Shown: positions 1 through 5,507 of the stretch, piece after piece
Layout of the letters: each line of letters starts with the position of its first letter
Position numbering within the stretch: position 1 is the first letter of the stretch
Origin: Bacteroidota bacterium
GTDB taxonomy: Bacteria > Bacteroidota > Bacteroidia > Chitinophagales > Chitinophagaceae
Length of the DNA stretch: 9,568 nucleotides
Direction: 5' to 3'
Assembly: GCA_005883855.1 (NCBI GenBank)
Contig: VBAU01000093.1
Location: 1 to 9,568, forward strand
Notes under the pieces: model-generated
What the model was told of the DNA's origin: nothing
What the model saw: the letters and a program-made list of their open reading frames with translations, nothing else
Databases searched by the model: none
Made by a program: the position numbers and the translations under genes

Positions 1-1
1 C

Positions 2-481
2 GTATTCCGGAAGATTATCCTTGTTGGAACAGCTCCACAAGGAACACTCGCATTACATAGTTTTCCTCAACTGGTAAGCCGGGCATTCGCCATGGAGCCA
101 GCCGAGCGCTACCTGCATATCTTCGCTACATCTTCAGAAAAAAGCAGGGAGAAAATCAAGGCTACACTGGCTCGATTGATGGCACGAAAAACTGATCGGG
201 ACAAAGAGATATCGATGACCGCTATTCAGGCCCAAACCAAAGCCCTCACTCGCTGGGGCACTGATAAGGTAACACTAGACCTTAGCACGATCCCCCATCC
301 TGTTTTGATCATTCAGGGGAGTAACGACGAGATGATGAATAGCGTATCCTCGCTTGAACTGTATCGGCAAATTCCTAATGCAATACTGACTTTCTACCCC
401 GACTCATCACACGGCTCTTTTAACCAGTATCCGGAAATCTTTGTCGATCAGGCTACCTCCTTTCTGGAAAAATTTTTATAG
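2..481 (+). CDS. alpha/beta hydrolase, C-terminal part (5' end outside window)
   Basis: The reading frame is open from the first bases of the window to TAG at 479-481, so only the last 159 residues of the protein are visible; the ATG at 92 is internal. The fragment starts at a typical strand after the nucleophile elbow (IILVGTAPQG), continues through a helical cap, and ends with the two remaining catalytic elements of the alpha/beta hydrolase fold: the acid Asp in the strand HPVLIIQGSND (fragment residue 109) and the His in DSSHGSFNQYPE (residue 137). The motif HGSxxQYPExFV is common in small serine hydrolases of this superfamily (Abhydrolase_1/6). The nucleophile is outside the window, so substrate and reaction cannot be assigned. 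No signal peptide can be judged. It lies 7 bp before a second hydrolase gene on the same strand and is probably co-transcribed with it. Confidence 0.85.
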   Translation, partial: VFRKIILVGTAPQGTLALHSFPQLVSRAFAMEPAERYLHIFATSSEKSREKIKATLARLMARKTDRDKEISMTAIQAQTKALTRWGTDKVTLDLSTIPHPVLIIQGSNDEMMNSVSSLELYRQIPNAILTFYPDSSHGSFNQYPEIFVDQATSFLEKFL

Positions 482-488
482 CAATCAT

Positions 489-1313
489 ATGGAACTTAAG
501 TTCAGGAAAATTGATGGACTAAACATCAGATACGCTCAACAATCAACGGGTGTACAAGAAAACGTATTGTTGCTATCACCGTTGCCCGAGAGTATCCTTG
601 CTTTTTCCGCCTTATGGCCAACACTTTCAACAAAATTCAACTTGCTCGCTGTCGATCTGCCGGGCATGGGACATTCGGAAGGGCGAAGCGATTTATACAC
701 CACCCGGAAAATGGCAGGATTCGTCCATGAAGTGATCGAAAGTTTTCAATTCCATAATCCGCATATCGTCGGACCGGATATCGGAACGCCGATAGCTCTC
801 TTCTGTGCGAGGGATTTTCCGGATAAAATAAAAAGTCTGATCGTAAGCGGCGGCGCTTGCGTGTACCCATTCCAGGTGGGAACAATTTTGCATGACCTGC
901 TCAATGCCTCCGATTTGTCAGGTTTTTTGCAGACCTCGGCCTCCGACGCCATTACTGGATCGTTAAGCGAGCTTCAAAACTATCATCTGCCTTCACACAT
1001 ACACGATGACTACCTTAATATGTACAACGGGGAAAATTTTTTCCCGCATGCTGTGCAAATTCTAAGGAGCTATTTACAAGACATTCCCTTGCTAAACGGA
1101 TCACTCGATAATCTGCCGACGCCGGTACAGATTATCTGGGGACAGCATGACCGAATTGCCACGGTGCAAAACGCTCATACCCTGCATGAGCGACTGCCTA
1201 AAAACAGCATGCATATCATTGAGAACGGCAAGCACTATACCTGGGAGGAAAATGCGGAAGAATACCTTCGCGTACTTGAGAAATGGGTCGATGGCGGTTG
1301 GCAACAGGCATAG
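489..1313 (+). CDS. alpha/beta hydrolase with Asp nucleophile elbow (dehalogenase/epoxide hydrolase-like)
   Basis: A complete 274-residue cytoplasmic alpha/beta hydrolase. The start is taken at ATG 489, 7 bp after the preceding stop; a TTG at 441 would give 16 more residues but overlaps the upstream gene by 41 bp. Fold landmarks in order are the strand LAVDLPGMGHSEG (54-65), the nucleophile elbow VGPDIG (94-99) with Asp97 in the nucleophile position, the acid Asp221 in IIWGQHD, and His249 in ENGKHYTWEE. An Asp in the elbow is known from haloalkane and fluoroacetate dehalogenases and from epoxide hydrolases, and argues against a plain esterase. The usual HGxP oxyanion motif is not evident; LSPLPES (29-35) occupies that place. 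The cap (about 125-200) gives no clue to the substrate. The superfamily is clear; the reaction is inference. Confidence 0.83.
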   Translation: MELKFRKIDGLNIRYAQQSTGVQENVLLLSPLPESILAFSALWPTLSTKFNLLAVDLPGMGHSEGRSDLYTTRKMAGFVHEVIESFQFHNPHIVGPDIGTPIALFCARDFPDKIKSLIVSGGACVYPFQVGTILHDLLNASDLSGFLQTSASDAITGSLSELQNYHLPSHIHDDYLNMYNGENFFPHAVQILRSYLQDIPLLNGSLDNLPTPVQIIWGQHDRIATVQNAHTLHERLPKNSMHIIENGKHYTWEENAEEYLRVLEKWVDGGWQQA

Positions 1314-1345
1314 ATAAATTTTCTTTAGTTAGACAGGCACTGTGT

Positions 1346-1915
1346 TTAGTGCGTTTTTCTTATCAGTGGTATTTGCAAATTGGTTGGCCTGTTTTCTTCC
1401 TTATCAAAACCACGCCCATCAACATTTCTTGCTCCCCAAAACATCATTTCATTAAGGACAAATATTAAATCGTATTCCTTAAAGATTTGTCCTTCTGCGA
1501 GTCCAAACGGGGGAAATGCTTTTTTAAAAATACTTTGTGGTTCGCCAACTTTCCACTCGTCAAATCTTTTTGTGTATTGGTTTAGAATGTCAGTAAACCC
1601 TTGCAATAGCGGTGTTACGGTGTATTCTTCATCAGCCGCAAAATCTACTTTTTGTGCACCGGCTGCGATAGCATGTTCGCCAAGCCATTGAATGTGACCT
1701 TTTATAAACATTCTTGCCAACGGCATTTTCCCAAAAGGATCGGCGTAGTTTGTTACGATAAGTTCAAACTTATCTCCTGGTAAAAAAATAAAATCCCTTG
1801 TCAAATAAAATGGTTTCAAACTACCATCGGCATTTTTAGAATTACTCGGTCTTACTTCAATACTAATACTTTCCCAATGTCCTATTGAAGTATCTTTCAA
1901 CTGGTCAATAGTCAT
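1346..1915 (-). CDS. small cytoplasmic protein resembling the APCDD1 domain
   Basis: A 189-residue protein read from ATG 1915; an in-frame TTG at 1945 would add ten residues and the frame is closed just upstream, so the ATG is preferred. It has no signal peptide, no membrane segment and no cysteine. Several patterns recall the APCDD1 domain (Pfam APCDDC), the lipid-binding beta-barrel of the animal Wnt inhibitor APCDD1: a Trp followed by EVRP (14, 20-23), LTRDF (38-42), an aromatic then DP (57-60), FIKGHI (70-75), GAQKVDF (86-92), EYDL (147-150) and, close to the end, RPTNLQIPL (176-184). The animal domain is secreted and disulfide-bonded; this one would be cytosolic. It follows the hydrolase gene 1962-2654 by 46 bp on the same strand and is probably translated from the same mRNA. 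The function is unknown; binding of a small hydrophobic ligand is a guess from the fold. Confidence 0.72.
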   Translation of the reverse strand: MTIDQLKDTSIGHWESISIEVRPSNSKNADGSLKPFYLTRDFIFLPGDKFELIVTNYADPFGKMPLARMFIKGHIQWLGEHAIAAGAQKVDFAADEEYTVTPLLQGFTDILNQYTKRFDEWKVGEPQSIFKKAFPPFGLAEGQIFKEYDLIFVLNEMMFWGARNVDGRGFDKEENRPTNLQIPLIRKTH

Positions 1916-1961
1916 AACATCGCTTTTTAAGAGAGTCAAAGACAACTCGAAGCGTCCGCCT

Positions 1962-2654
1962 TTAAGCTGTTTCCAAAACCTTTACTTCAGCAGCTTTCTG
2001 AATGACATTAGCCACTTCGCCTGCATGGCTTATATATACCGCATGGCTTGCTTTTATCTCCGTCACCTGGGCATTTACTCTTTTAGCCATTCCCCTTTCC
2101 GCATCGGGAGGGATCATTTTGTCTTCCGTCGCAACGATGTACCAGGTCTTTTTTGTTTTCCATGCCGCAACCGTTAATTCTGTATCGAAAGCTGACAAAC
2201 CTACCGGAACTTGTGAGTCGGCCATGAACTTAGCCTTCGCCGTGGGAACATCCGCACAGAAATTAGCGTGAAATTTAGCTCTGTCCAACCAGATGAATCC
2301 ATCTGCGGGTGGAAGAATTGGAGAATTAGGATCAGGAGGGGCATCTTTCAGCATTTTGAAAAGTGATTCGCCTGCATCAAGAACAAATGCTGCCACATAT
2401 ACCAGGGCTTTTACGTTCGGGTGTACACCAGCTTCGCTAATTATCGCTCCTCCGTATGAATGTCCAACCAATACTGTTGGTCCATCCTGTAAGGATAAAA
2501 CTGCTTTTGTAATTCTTACATCATCAGCTAAACTTGTATTGGGATTGGGGACAATAGTGACATTAAATCCTTTTTCAATTAAGATGTTATGAACACCATC
2601 CCAACCTGAACCATCGGCCCAGGCGCCATGAACAAGAACAATATTTCTGATCAT
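1962..2654 (-). CDS. alpha/beta fold serine hydrolase (Abhydrolase_6 type)
   Basis: A complete 230-residue cytoplasmic hydrolase starting at ATG 2654. The catalytic machinery is intact: the oxyanion motif HGAWADGSGW (9-18), the nucleophile elbow GHSYGG with Ser66 (64-69), the acid Asp178 in VATEDKMIPP, and His204 in ASHAVYISH. This arrangement, with the short cap and the SHAVYISH ending, is typical of the group that includes salicylate esterase-like and pyrethroid hydrolase EstC-like enzymes, and of many uncharacterised proteins often annotated only as alpha/beta hydrolase. Substrates are probably small esters, but nothing in the sequence fixes them. No Shine-Dalgarno is seen before the ATG, as usual in Bacteroidota. 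The APCDD1-like gene follows on the same strand. A putative AraC-type operator lies 83 bp upstream of the start. Confidence 0.9.
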   Translation of the reverse strand: MIRNIVLVHGAWADGSGWDGVHNILIEKGFNVTIVPNPNTSLADDVRITKAVLSLQDGPTVLVGHSYGGAIISEAGVHPNVKALVYVAAFVLDAGESLFKMLKDAPPDPNSPILPPADGFIWLDRAKFHANFCADVPTAKAKFMADSQVPVGLSAFDTELTVAAWKTKKTWYIVATEDKMIPPDAERGMAKRVNAQVTEIKASHAVYISHAGEVANVIQKAAEVKVLETA

Positions 2655-2737
2655 TTTACTTGAGTTTCGTTAGTTAATAATCGGTATTCGACCCATTTAA
2701 GTTATATCATAAAGCTCCTCAACAAATGATTTTTGCA

Positions 2738-2784
2738 ATTGTACAAATCAAACTGAATCGTGCAAAAATCAAAGTGTTTTTTCC
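2738..2784 (-). promoter_or_regulatory. putative AraC-type operator, copy 1 (upstream of hydrolase operon)
   Basis: A 47-bp stretch matching positions 3939-3985 at 40 of 47 bases without a gap. On the - strand it contains TTTGAT twice (at 2773-2768 and 2752-2747), exactly 21 bp apart, in the longer half-sites CACTTTGATTTTTGCACGAT and CAGTTTGATTTGTACAAT. Direct half-sites two helical turns apart are what AraC-family proteins, with their two HTH motifs, usually bind. It lies in the non-coding gap between the DsbA-like gene and the alpha/beta hydrolase, 83 bp before the hydrolase start. No convincing TAnnTTTG promoter is seen after it. Confidence 0.55.
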
Positions 2785-2810
2785 AGGAACCTTTATCCGG
2801 TCAGTAATTC

Positions 2811-3338
2811 TTACTGCAATTCAGCATTTATCTGAAGAAACTCCAGAAATCTTTTACTTCGCCAATCATCATTATATTTTTCTCCATTAATAAAAAAAGT
2901 TGGTGTTGCGTTTACGCCGCTACGCAGTCCGCTGTAAAAATCATCCATAACTTTTTTTTCAAGCCCTGGGTCACCCAGATCTGTTTTAAATTGATCCATT
3001 TTTAGATTAAGTTCATTTGCGTAAAGCAAAAGCGAATGAGGGTTCAGCCTTTTTTGGTTTTCGAAAAGCAGGTCATGCATTTCCCAATACTTTCCCTGTA
3101 AGCCTGCCGCTTCTGACGCTATGGCTGCCTTTAGCGCATCTGTGTGGATTTTCTTTAGAGGAAAATTCCTAAAAATAAATTTCAACCTATCGCCCAGCTC
3201 CTTCTGAATATTTTTTATAATGGGATAAGCCTCCCCGCAATAAGGGCACTGGTAATCTCCATATTCAACCAACTCAACAGGTGCATTTTTCTTCCCTTCA
3301 ATATGATCGTATTCCGAAACCTGAGATTTTATGTTCAT
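2811..3338 (-). CDS. DsbA-family thiol oxidoreductase, cytoplasmic (CPYC)
   Basis: A 175-residue protein from ATG 3338 with the DsbA/Thioredoxin_4 fold. The active site CPYC (Cys31-Cys34) lies in YGDYQCPYCGEAYP, and the cis-Pro loop is Thr145-Pro146 in GVNATPTFFING; the alpha-helical insertion fills about 60-140. There is no signal peptide or lipobox, so it should act in the cytoplasm, unlike classical periplasmic DsbA. Proteins of this short type are common in Bacteroidota and are generally uncharacterised; they may act as disulfide reductases or isomerases or in glutathione-independent detoxification. It follows the one-Cys peroxiredoxin gene by 18 bp on the same strand, which suggests translational coupling and that the CPYC pair could serve the peroxiredoxin. 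The redox direction cannot be told from sequence. A 6-bp hairpin, CAGTAA/TTACTG (2802-2816), overlaps its stop codon but lacks a T tract. Confidence 0.9.
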   Translation of the reverse strand: MNIKSQVSEYDHIEGKKNAPVELVEYGDYQCPYCGEAYPIIKNIQKELGDRLKFIFRNFPLKKIHTDALKAAIASEAAGLQGKYWEMHDLLFENQKRLNPHSLLLYANELNLKMDQFKTDLGDPGLEKKVMDDFYSGLRSGVNATPTFFINGEKYNDDWRSKRFLEFLQINAELQ

Positions 3339-3356
3339 ATTTTTTTTTGCACTTTA

Positions 3357-3824
3357 TTATTTTTTCATTGCATTCAAGTCTTCCAGGGCTTTTAAGATGC
3401 CATCAGCGCCAGGATTAATATCTGCCGGAGATAAATAATTCCATTGTATGATTCCATCTTCATCAATAACGTATAATACTCTTTTGGATTCACCAGCCTG
3501 TCCGTCATAGGCCTCATACAATTTTGAGACAGCTCCTTTCGGTTCGAAATCGGAAAGCAACGGAAAGTTCAGTTTGCGGTCATTCTTAAATGCAACATGG
3601 CCCCATTTGCCATCGACAGAAATGCCGATGAGGATAGCATTTTCCTGGTTGAAATAATGGAGTGCTTCGTTGTACAATGACATTTGATCTGAGCAAACGG
3701 CACTCCAGTCTGCTGGATAAAAAGCAAGAATTATTCGTTTGCCTTCGATCTCAGACAAACTAAATTTTTGGTCTGGCGTAGCAAGTAATGTAAAGTCAGG
3801 AGCTATGGTTCCGACTTGTAGCAT
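3357..3824 (-). CDS. one-Cys peroxiredoxin of the AhpC/TSA family
   Basis: A 155-residue peroxiredoxin from ATG 3824. The peroxidatic site is in FYPADWSAVCSDQM, with Cys44 as the attacking cysteine and Ser41 replacing the usual Thr of the PxxxT/SxxC motif; Arg115 in SKRVLYVIDEDG is in the place of the conserved active-site Arg. Cys44 is the only cysteine in the protein, so there is no resolving Cys, and an external thiol must reduce the sulfenic acid. Its form is closest to AhpE-like or BCP-related enzymes, which reduce H2O2 and organic hydroperoxides. It is cytoplasmic. The DsbA-like gene follows by 18 bp and is the obvious candidate partner, which is inference. The 124-bp leader before the ATG begins at the stop of the AraC-type regulator gene and carries the putative operator at its far end. 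Confidence 0.9.
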   Translation of the reverse strand: MLQVGTIAPDFTLLATPDQKFSLSEIEGKRIILAFYPADWSAVCSDQMSLYNEALHYFNQENAILIGISVDGKWGHVAFKNDRKLNFPLLSDFEPKGAVSKLYEAYDGQAGESKRVLYVIDEDGIIQWNYLSPADINPGADGILKALEDLNAMKK

Positions 3825-3938
3825 GGTTTGTTTTCTTTATTAAGATTTGATAAATACCAAAAACAATCCGCATTAATCCAGCAGGCTTAAGAGGAGATGG
3901 CTTACATAGGCAAAACTCCGCAACTGTTAAAATTATAA

Positions 3939-3985
3939 ATTGTAAAAATCAAAGTGAATTGTGCGAAAATGAAAGTTGTTTTTCC
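3939..3985 (-). promoter_or_regulatory. putative AraC-type operator, copy 2 (overlaps 3' end of regulator gene)
   Basis: The second copy of the 47-bp sequence at 2738-2784, 40 of 47 bases identical. On the - strand its half-sites read CAACTTTCATTTTCGCACAAT and CACTTTGATTTTTACAAT, with the TTTCAT and TTTGAT cores (3974-3969 and 3953-3948) again exactly 21 bp apart. The first half-site and part of the second are coding: they specify the end of the AraC-type protein (QLSFSHNSL and the TGA at 3951-3949). The copy sits 114 bp before the peroxiredoxin start, in the same orientation as copy 1 relative to the hydrolase, so it most likely controls the peroxiredoxin-DsbA pair. Confidence 0.55.
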
Positions 3986-4926
3986 TTCCGGTACAAAACA
4001 GGGGTTGTATGTATTTGTTTTTTGAAGAAATGATTGAAGTGCGAAGGCTCATTAAAGCCCAGCCTGAACGCTATTTCCTTAATGCTCAACTCTGTTTGAT
4101 TCAGTAATGACTTTGCTTCATGAACCAATTGCTCATGAATAAAGGTAATAGCCGTTTTTTTCCTCAGTCTTTTTACAACAGCATTCAAGTGATTTGGATG
4201 CGTTGCTAATTGAGACGCAAAATATTTTACAGTGCGGTTGCGATTTTCTCTGTTACCGGAAAGAATATTTTTTCTGATCAACACCCGGAATTCTTCTACC
4301 AGTGATTGATCGTGCTGATGAATGTGCGCAGTAAGTGACTTATCAATTTTCGCATACTTGTTATACATTCTGCGTATATGAATTAATAGGGTGTGAGTAT
4401 AAGAAGCAATCAGATCGAATTTGTCTGTGTTGTCAGACCTGTATTCTTTTAATATCCGGTTATACAAATCAGTCAGCAACTCAATTTCGTCAGGCTCTAA
4501 TTCAAATGGAATCGCCTTTTCAAGTTTGAAAAAGGGCAATTCAAAAATAATGTCTGCAAGCGCCTTGTAGCTGAGCATAAAATTTTCTGTAAACACGATA
4601 AAATATTCCTTTAACCAACGTTCAGGTTTTGCCCACGATACTACCTGGCATGGCGTTTTAAAATATAAAGCTGGTTTCTTGAGCCTTGTTTTCCAAAAGC
4701 CTGTATTAAGTGTAATGTCTCCTTGCAAGAAAAGTGCAATACAATAAAAGGAATGACGGAATGGTCTAGCAACATAATCATATCCTTTTAATATTTCCGG
4801 ATCAATTTCTCTTATGTCGAAATCTTTGTGTAACGGGGACCGTGCATTTATGTGTTTATAAAAGCTTACGAGGTCAGAAAAATAGGGTATATCTTCTCCC
4901 TTTGATTGTTGCTTGATTCGTCTCAC
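3949..4926 (-). CDS. AraC/XylS-family transcriptional regulator
   Basis: A 325-residue regulator. The start is taken at GTG 4926: the next in-frame Met is Met117, the frame is open some 75 bp further upstream without an ATG, and residues 10-40 (GEDIPYFSDLVSFYKHI...DFDIRE) look like the usual N-terminus of this Bacteroidota subgroup. Residues 1-190 form a cupin-like sensor domain with a helical linker and carry the only two cysteines, Cys62 and Cys93. The C-terminal AraC domain is complete, with the first HTH at about 233-255 (KYFASQLATHPNHLNAVVKR) and the second at 282-304 (IKEIAFRLGFNEPSHFNHFF). The ligand is unknown. Its last nine codons overlap putative operator copy 2, and the same motif precedes the hydrolase operon, so it is the likely controller of both. 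No such motif is seen before its own start, so autoregulation is not evident. Confidence 0.92.
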   Translation of the reverse strand: MRRIKQQSKGEDIPYFSDLVSFYKHINARSPLHKDFDIREIDPEILKGYDYVARPFRHSFYCIALFLQGDITLNTGFWKTRLKKPALYFKTPCQVVSWAKPERWLKEYFIVFTENFMLSYKALADIIFELPFFKLEKAIPFELEPDEIELLTDLYNRILKEYRSDNTDKFDLIASYTHTLLIHIRRMYNKYAKIDKSLTAHIHQHDQSLVEEFRVLIRKNILSGNRENRNRTVKYFASQLATHPNHLNAVVKRLRKKTAITFIHEQLVHEAKSLLNQTELSIKEIAFRLGFNEPSHFNHFFKKQIHTTPVLYRKEKQLSFSHNSL

Positions 4927-5068
4927 TAGAGCAAATCTAAAAAATTTACTGGTCGTTTGTACGCTCCCTTCGATCTGCTGGCGGATGGGGATTATCGAAC
5001 TTTTTTATTGAGGATTTACAAAGTATTATAGACTTTACTGGACACTGCAAATGATTACGATAGTGGAA

Positions 5069-5138
5069 GCGGACTGCGTCCGCCGTAGCCTGCAGAGGCG
5101 GAGCCCGCCTTCGCTAAAGCTACGGTGGGCGAAGGCGG
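5069..5138. repeat. GC-rich cluster of nested palindromes at the 3' end of tRNA-Ser
   Basis: In an AT-rich gap, 70 bp hold four inverted repeats: GCGGAC/GTCCGC with a 3-nt loop (5069-5083), CCGTAGC/GCTACGG (5083-5089 with 5119-5125), GGCGG/CCGCC with a 3-nt loop (5097-5109), and a perfect 10-bp CCGCCTTCGC/GCGAAGGCGG (5105-5114 with 5129-5138). The last arm runs into the final three bases of the mature tRNA. The pairings are mutually exclusive in part. It resembles the short extragenic palindromic repeats with GCCTTCGC or CCGTAGC cores that recur in many bacterial genomes; this is from memory and the copy number here is unknown. It could also serve as the tRNA's terminator or processing signal. 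Confidence 0.6.
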
Positions 5139-5222
5139 AGGAGAAGGGATTCGAACCCTTGATACCCTCACGGGTATACACACTTTCCAGGCGTGCCAGT
5201 TCAACCACTCCTGCACTCCTCC
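5136..5222 (-). tRNA. tRNA-Ser (anticodon GGA)
   Basis: The - strand folds into a complete class II tRNA of 87 nt. The acceptor stem GGAGGAG (5222-5216) pairs with CTCCTCC (5143-5137), and the discriminator is G5136. The anticodon stem CACGC/GTGTG encloses the loop CTGGAAA with anticodon GGA, which reads UCC/UCU. A long variable arm of TACCC/GGGTA with loop GTGA is characteristic of tRNA-Ser, and the T arm is AAGGG-TTCGAAT-CCCTT. CCA is not encoded; the next bases are CCT, so CCA must be added after transcription. It stands alone, with no other tRNA in the window. Confidence 0.96.
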
Positions 5223-5231
5223 GAAGGGAAG

Positions 5232-5239
5232 CAAAAATA
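5232..5239 (-). promoter_or_regulatory. candidate -7 element for tRNA-Ser
   Basis: The - strand reads TATTTTTG, a full match to the Bacteroidota -7 consensus TAnnTTTG, ending 9 bp before the mature tRNA 5' end, so transcription would start within a few bases of it. A TTG further upstream is about 24 bp away, longer than the usual 19-21 bp spacing, so the -33 element is weak or absent. Confidence 0.45.
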
Positions 5240-5342
5240 AACACTTTGAATTACTTAGTCGCTCAAAACTTGCTTTCAAGCCAAGCTGAGTCCAGGCTCC
5301 TCGCCCACTTTAGCATAACTTTCAAAAAGAATAAAAAAAATC

Positions 5343-5350
5343 TATTTTTG
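5343..5350 (+). promoter_or_regulatory. candidate -7 element for the Omp85-fusion gene
   Basis: TATTTTTG fully matches TAnnTTTG. A TTTC (one base from the TTTG form of the -33 element) lies 19 bp upstream, giving the correct spacing. Transcription would start near 5357 and leave a leader of about 150 nt before ATG 5508. AT-rich context makes a chance match possible. Confidence 0.4.
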
Positions 5351-5400
5351 ATACCGGTACCCAATTACACCACAAGAGCTGTGTCATTTTTTAGAACCAT

Positions 5401-5459
5401 CTGAACCAAACTCGTCCCAAGGGTTGAAACAGTCCTGAACCATCATTAAAACTCGTCCC
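5401..5459 (+). repeat. imperfect direct repeat in the leader of the Omp85-fusion gene
   Basis: CTGAACCA is found at 5401-5408 and 5435-5442, and each copy is followed by AAACTCGTCCC (5408-5418 and 5449-5459). The two halves are adjacent in the first copy and separated by 6 bases in the second. The AAACTCGTCCC units start 41 bp apart, about four helical turns. It lies 50-100 bp before ATG 5508 and downstream of the candidate promoter. It could be a repressor site, an mRNA leader element or a remnant duplication. Confidence 0.45.
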
Positions 5460-5507
5460 CTCTCGAAGCCACAATAGCATGTTCACCTAATTAATAAATC
5501 ATTTGCT

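Noticed and set aside
441..488. TTG start giving the second hydrolase 16 extra residues
   Set aside because: It would overlap the preceding hydrolase gene by 41 bp and adds residues without family resemblance; ATG 489 directly after the stop fits better.
2802..2816. Hairpin CAGTAA-TTC-TTACTG at the end of the DsbA-like gene as a terminator
   Set aside because: The stem is AT-rich with 6 bp, overlaps the stop codon and lacks a T tract on the - strand.
5242..5250. Single CACTTTGA match to the AraC-type half-site upstream of the tRNA
   Set aside because: No second half-site is present 21 bp away in either direction, so it is most likely chance.
5035..5404. Open frames of 69-117 codons on both strands across the tRNA region
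   Set aside because: They run through the tRNA-Ser and the palindrome cluster, and their peptides are only translations of these; none has a recognisable domain.
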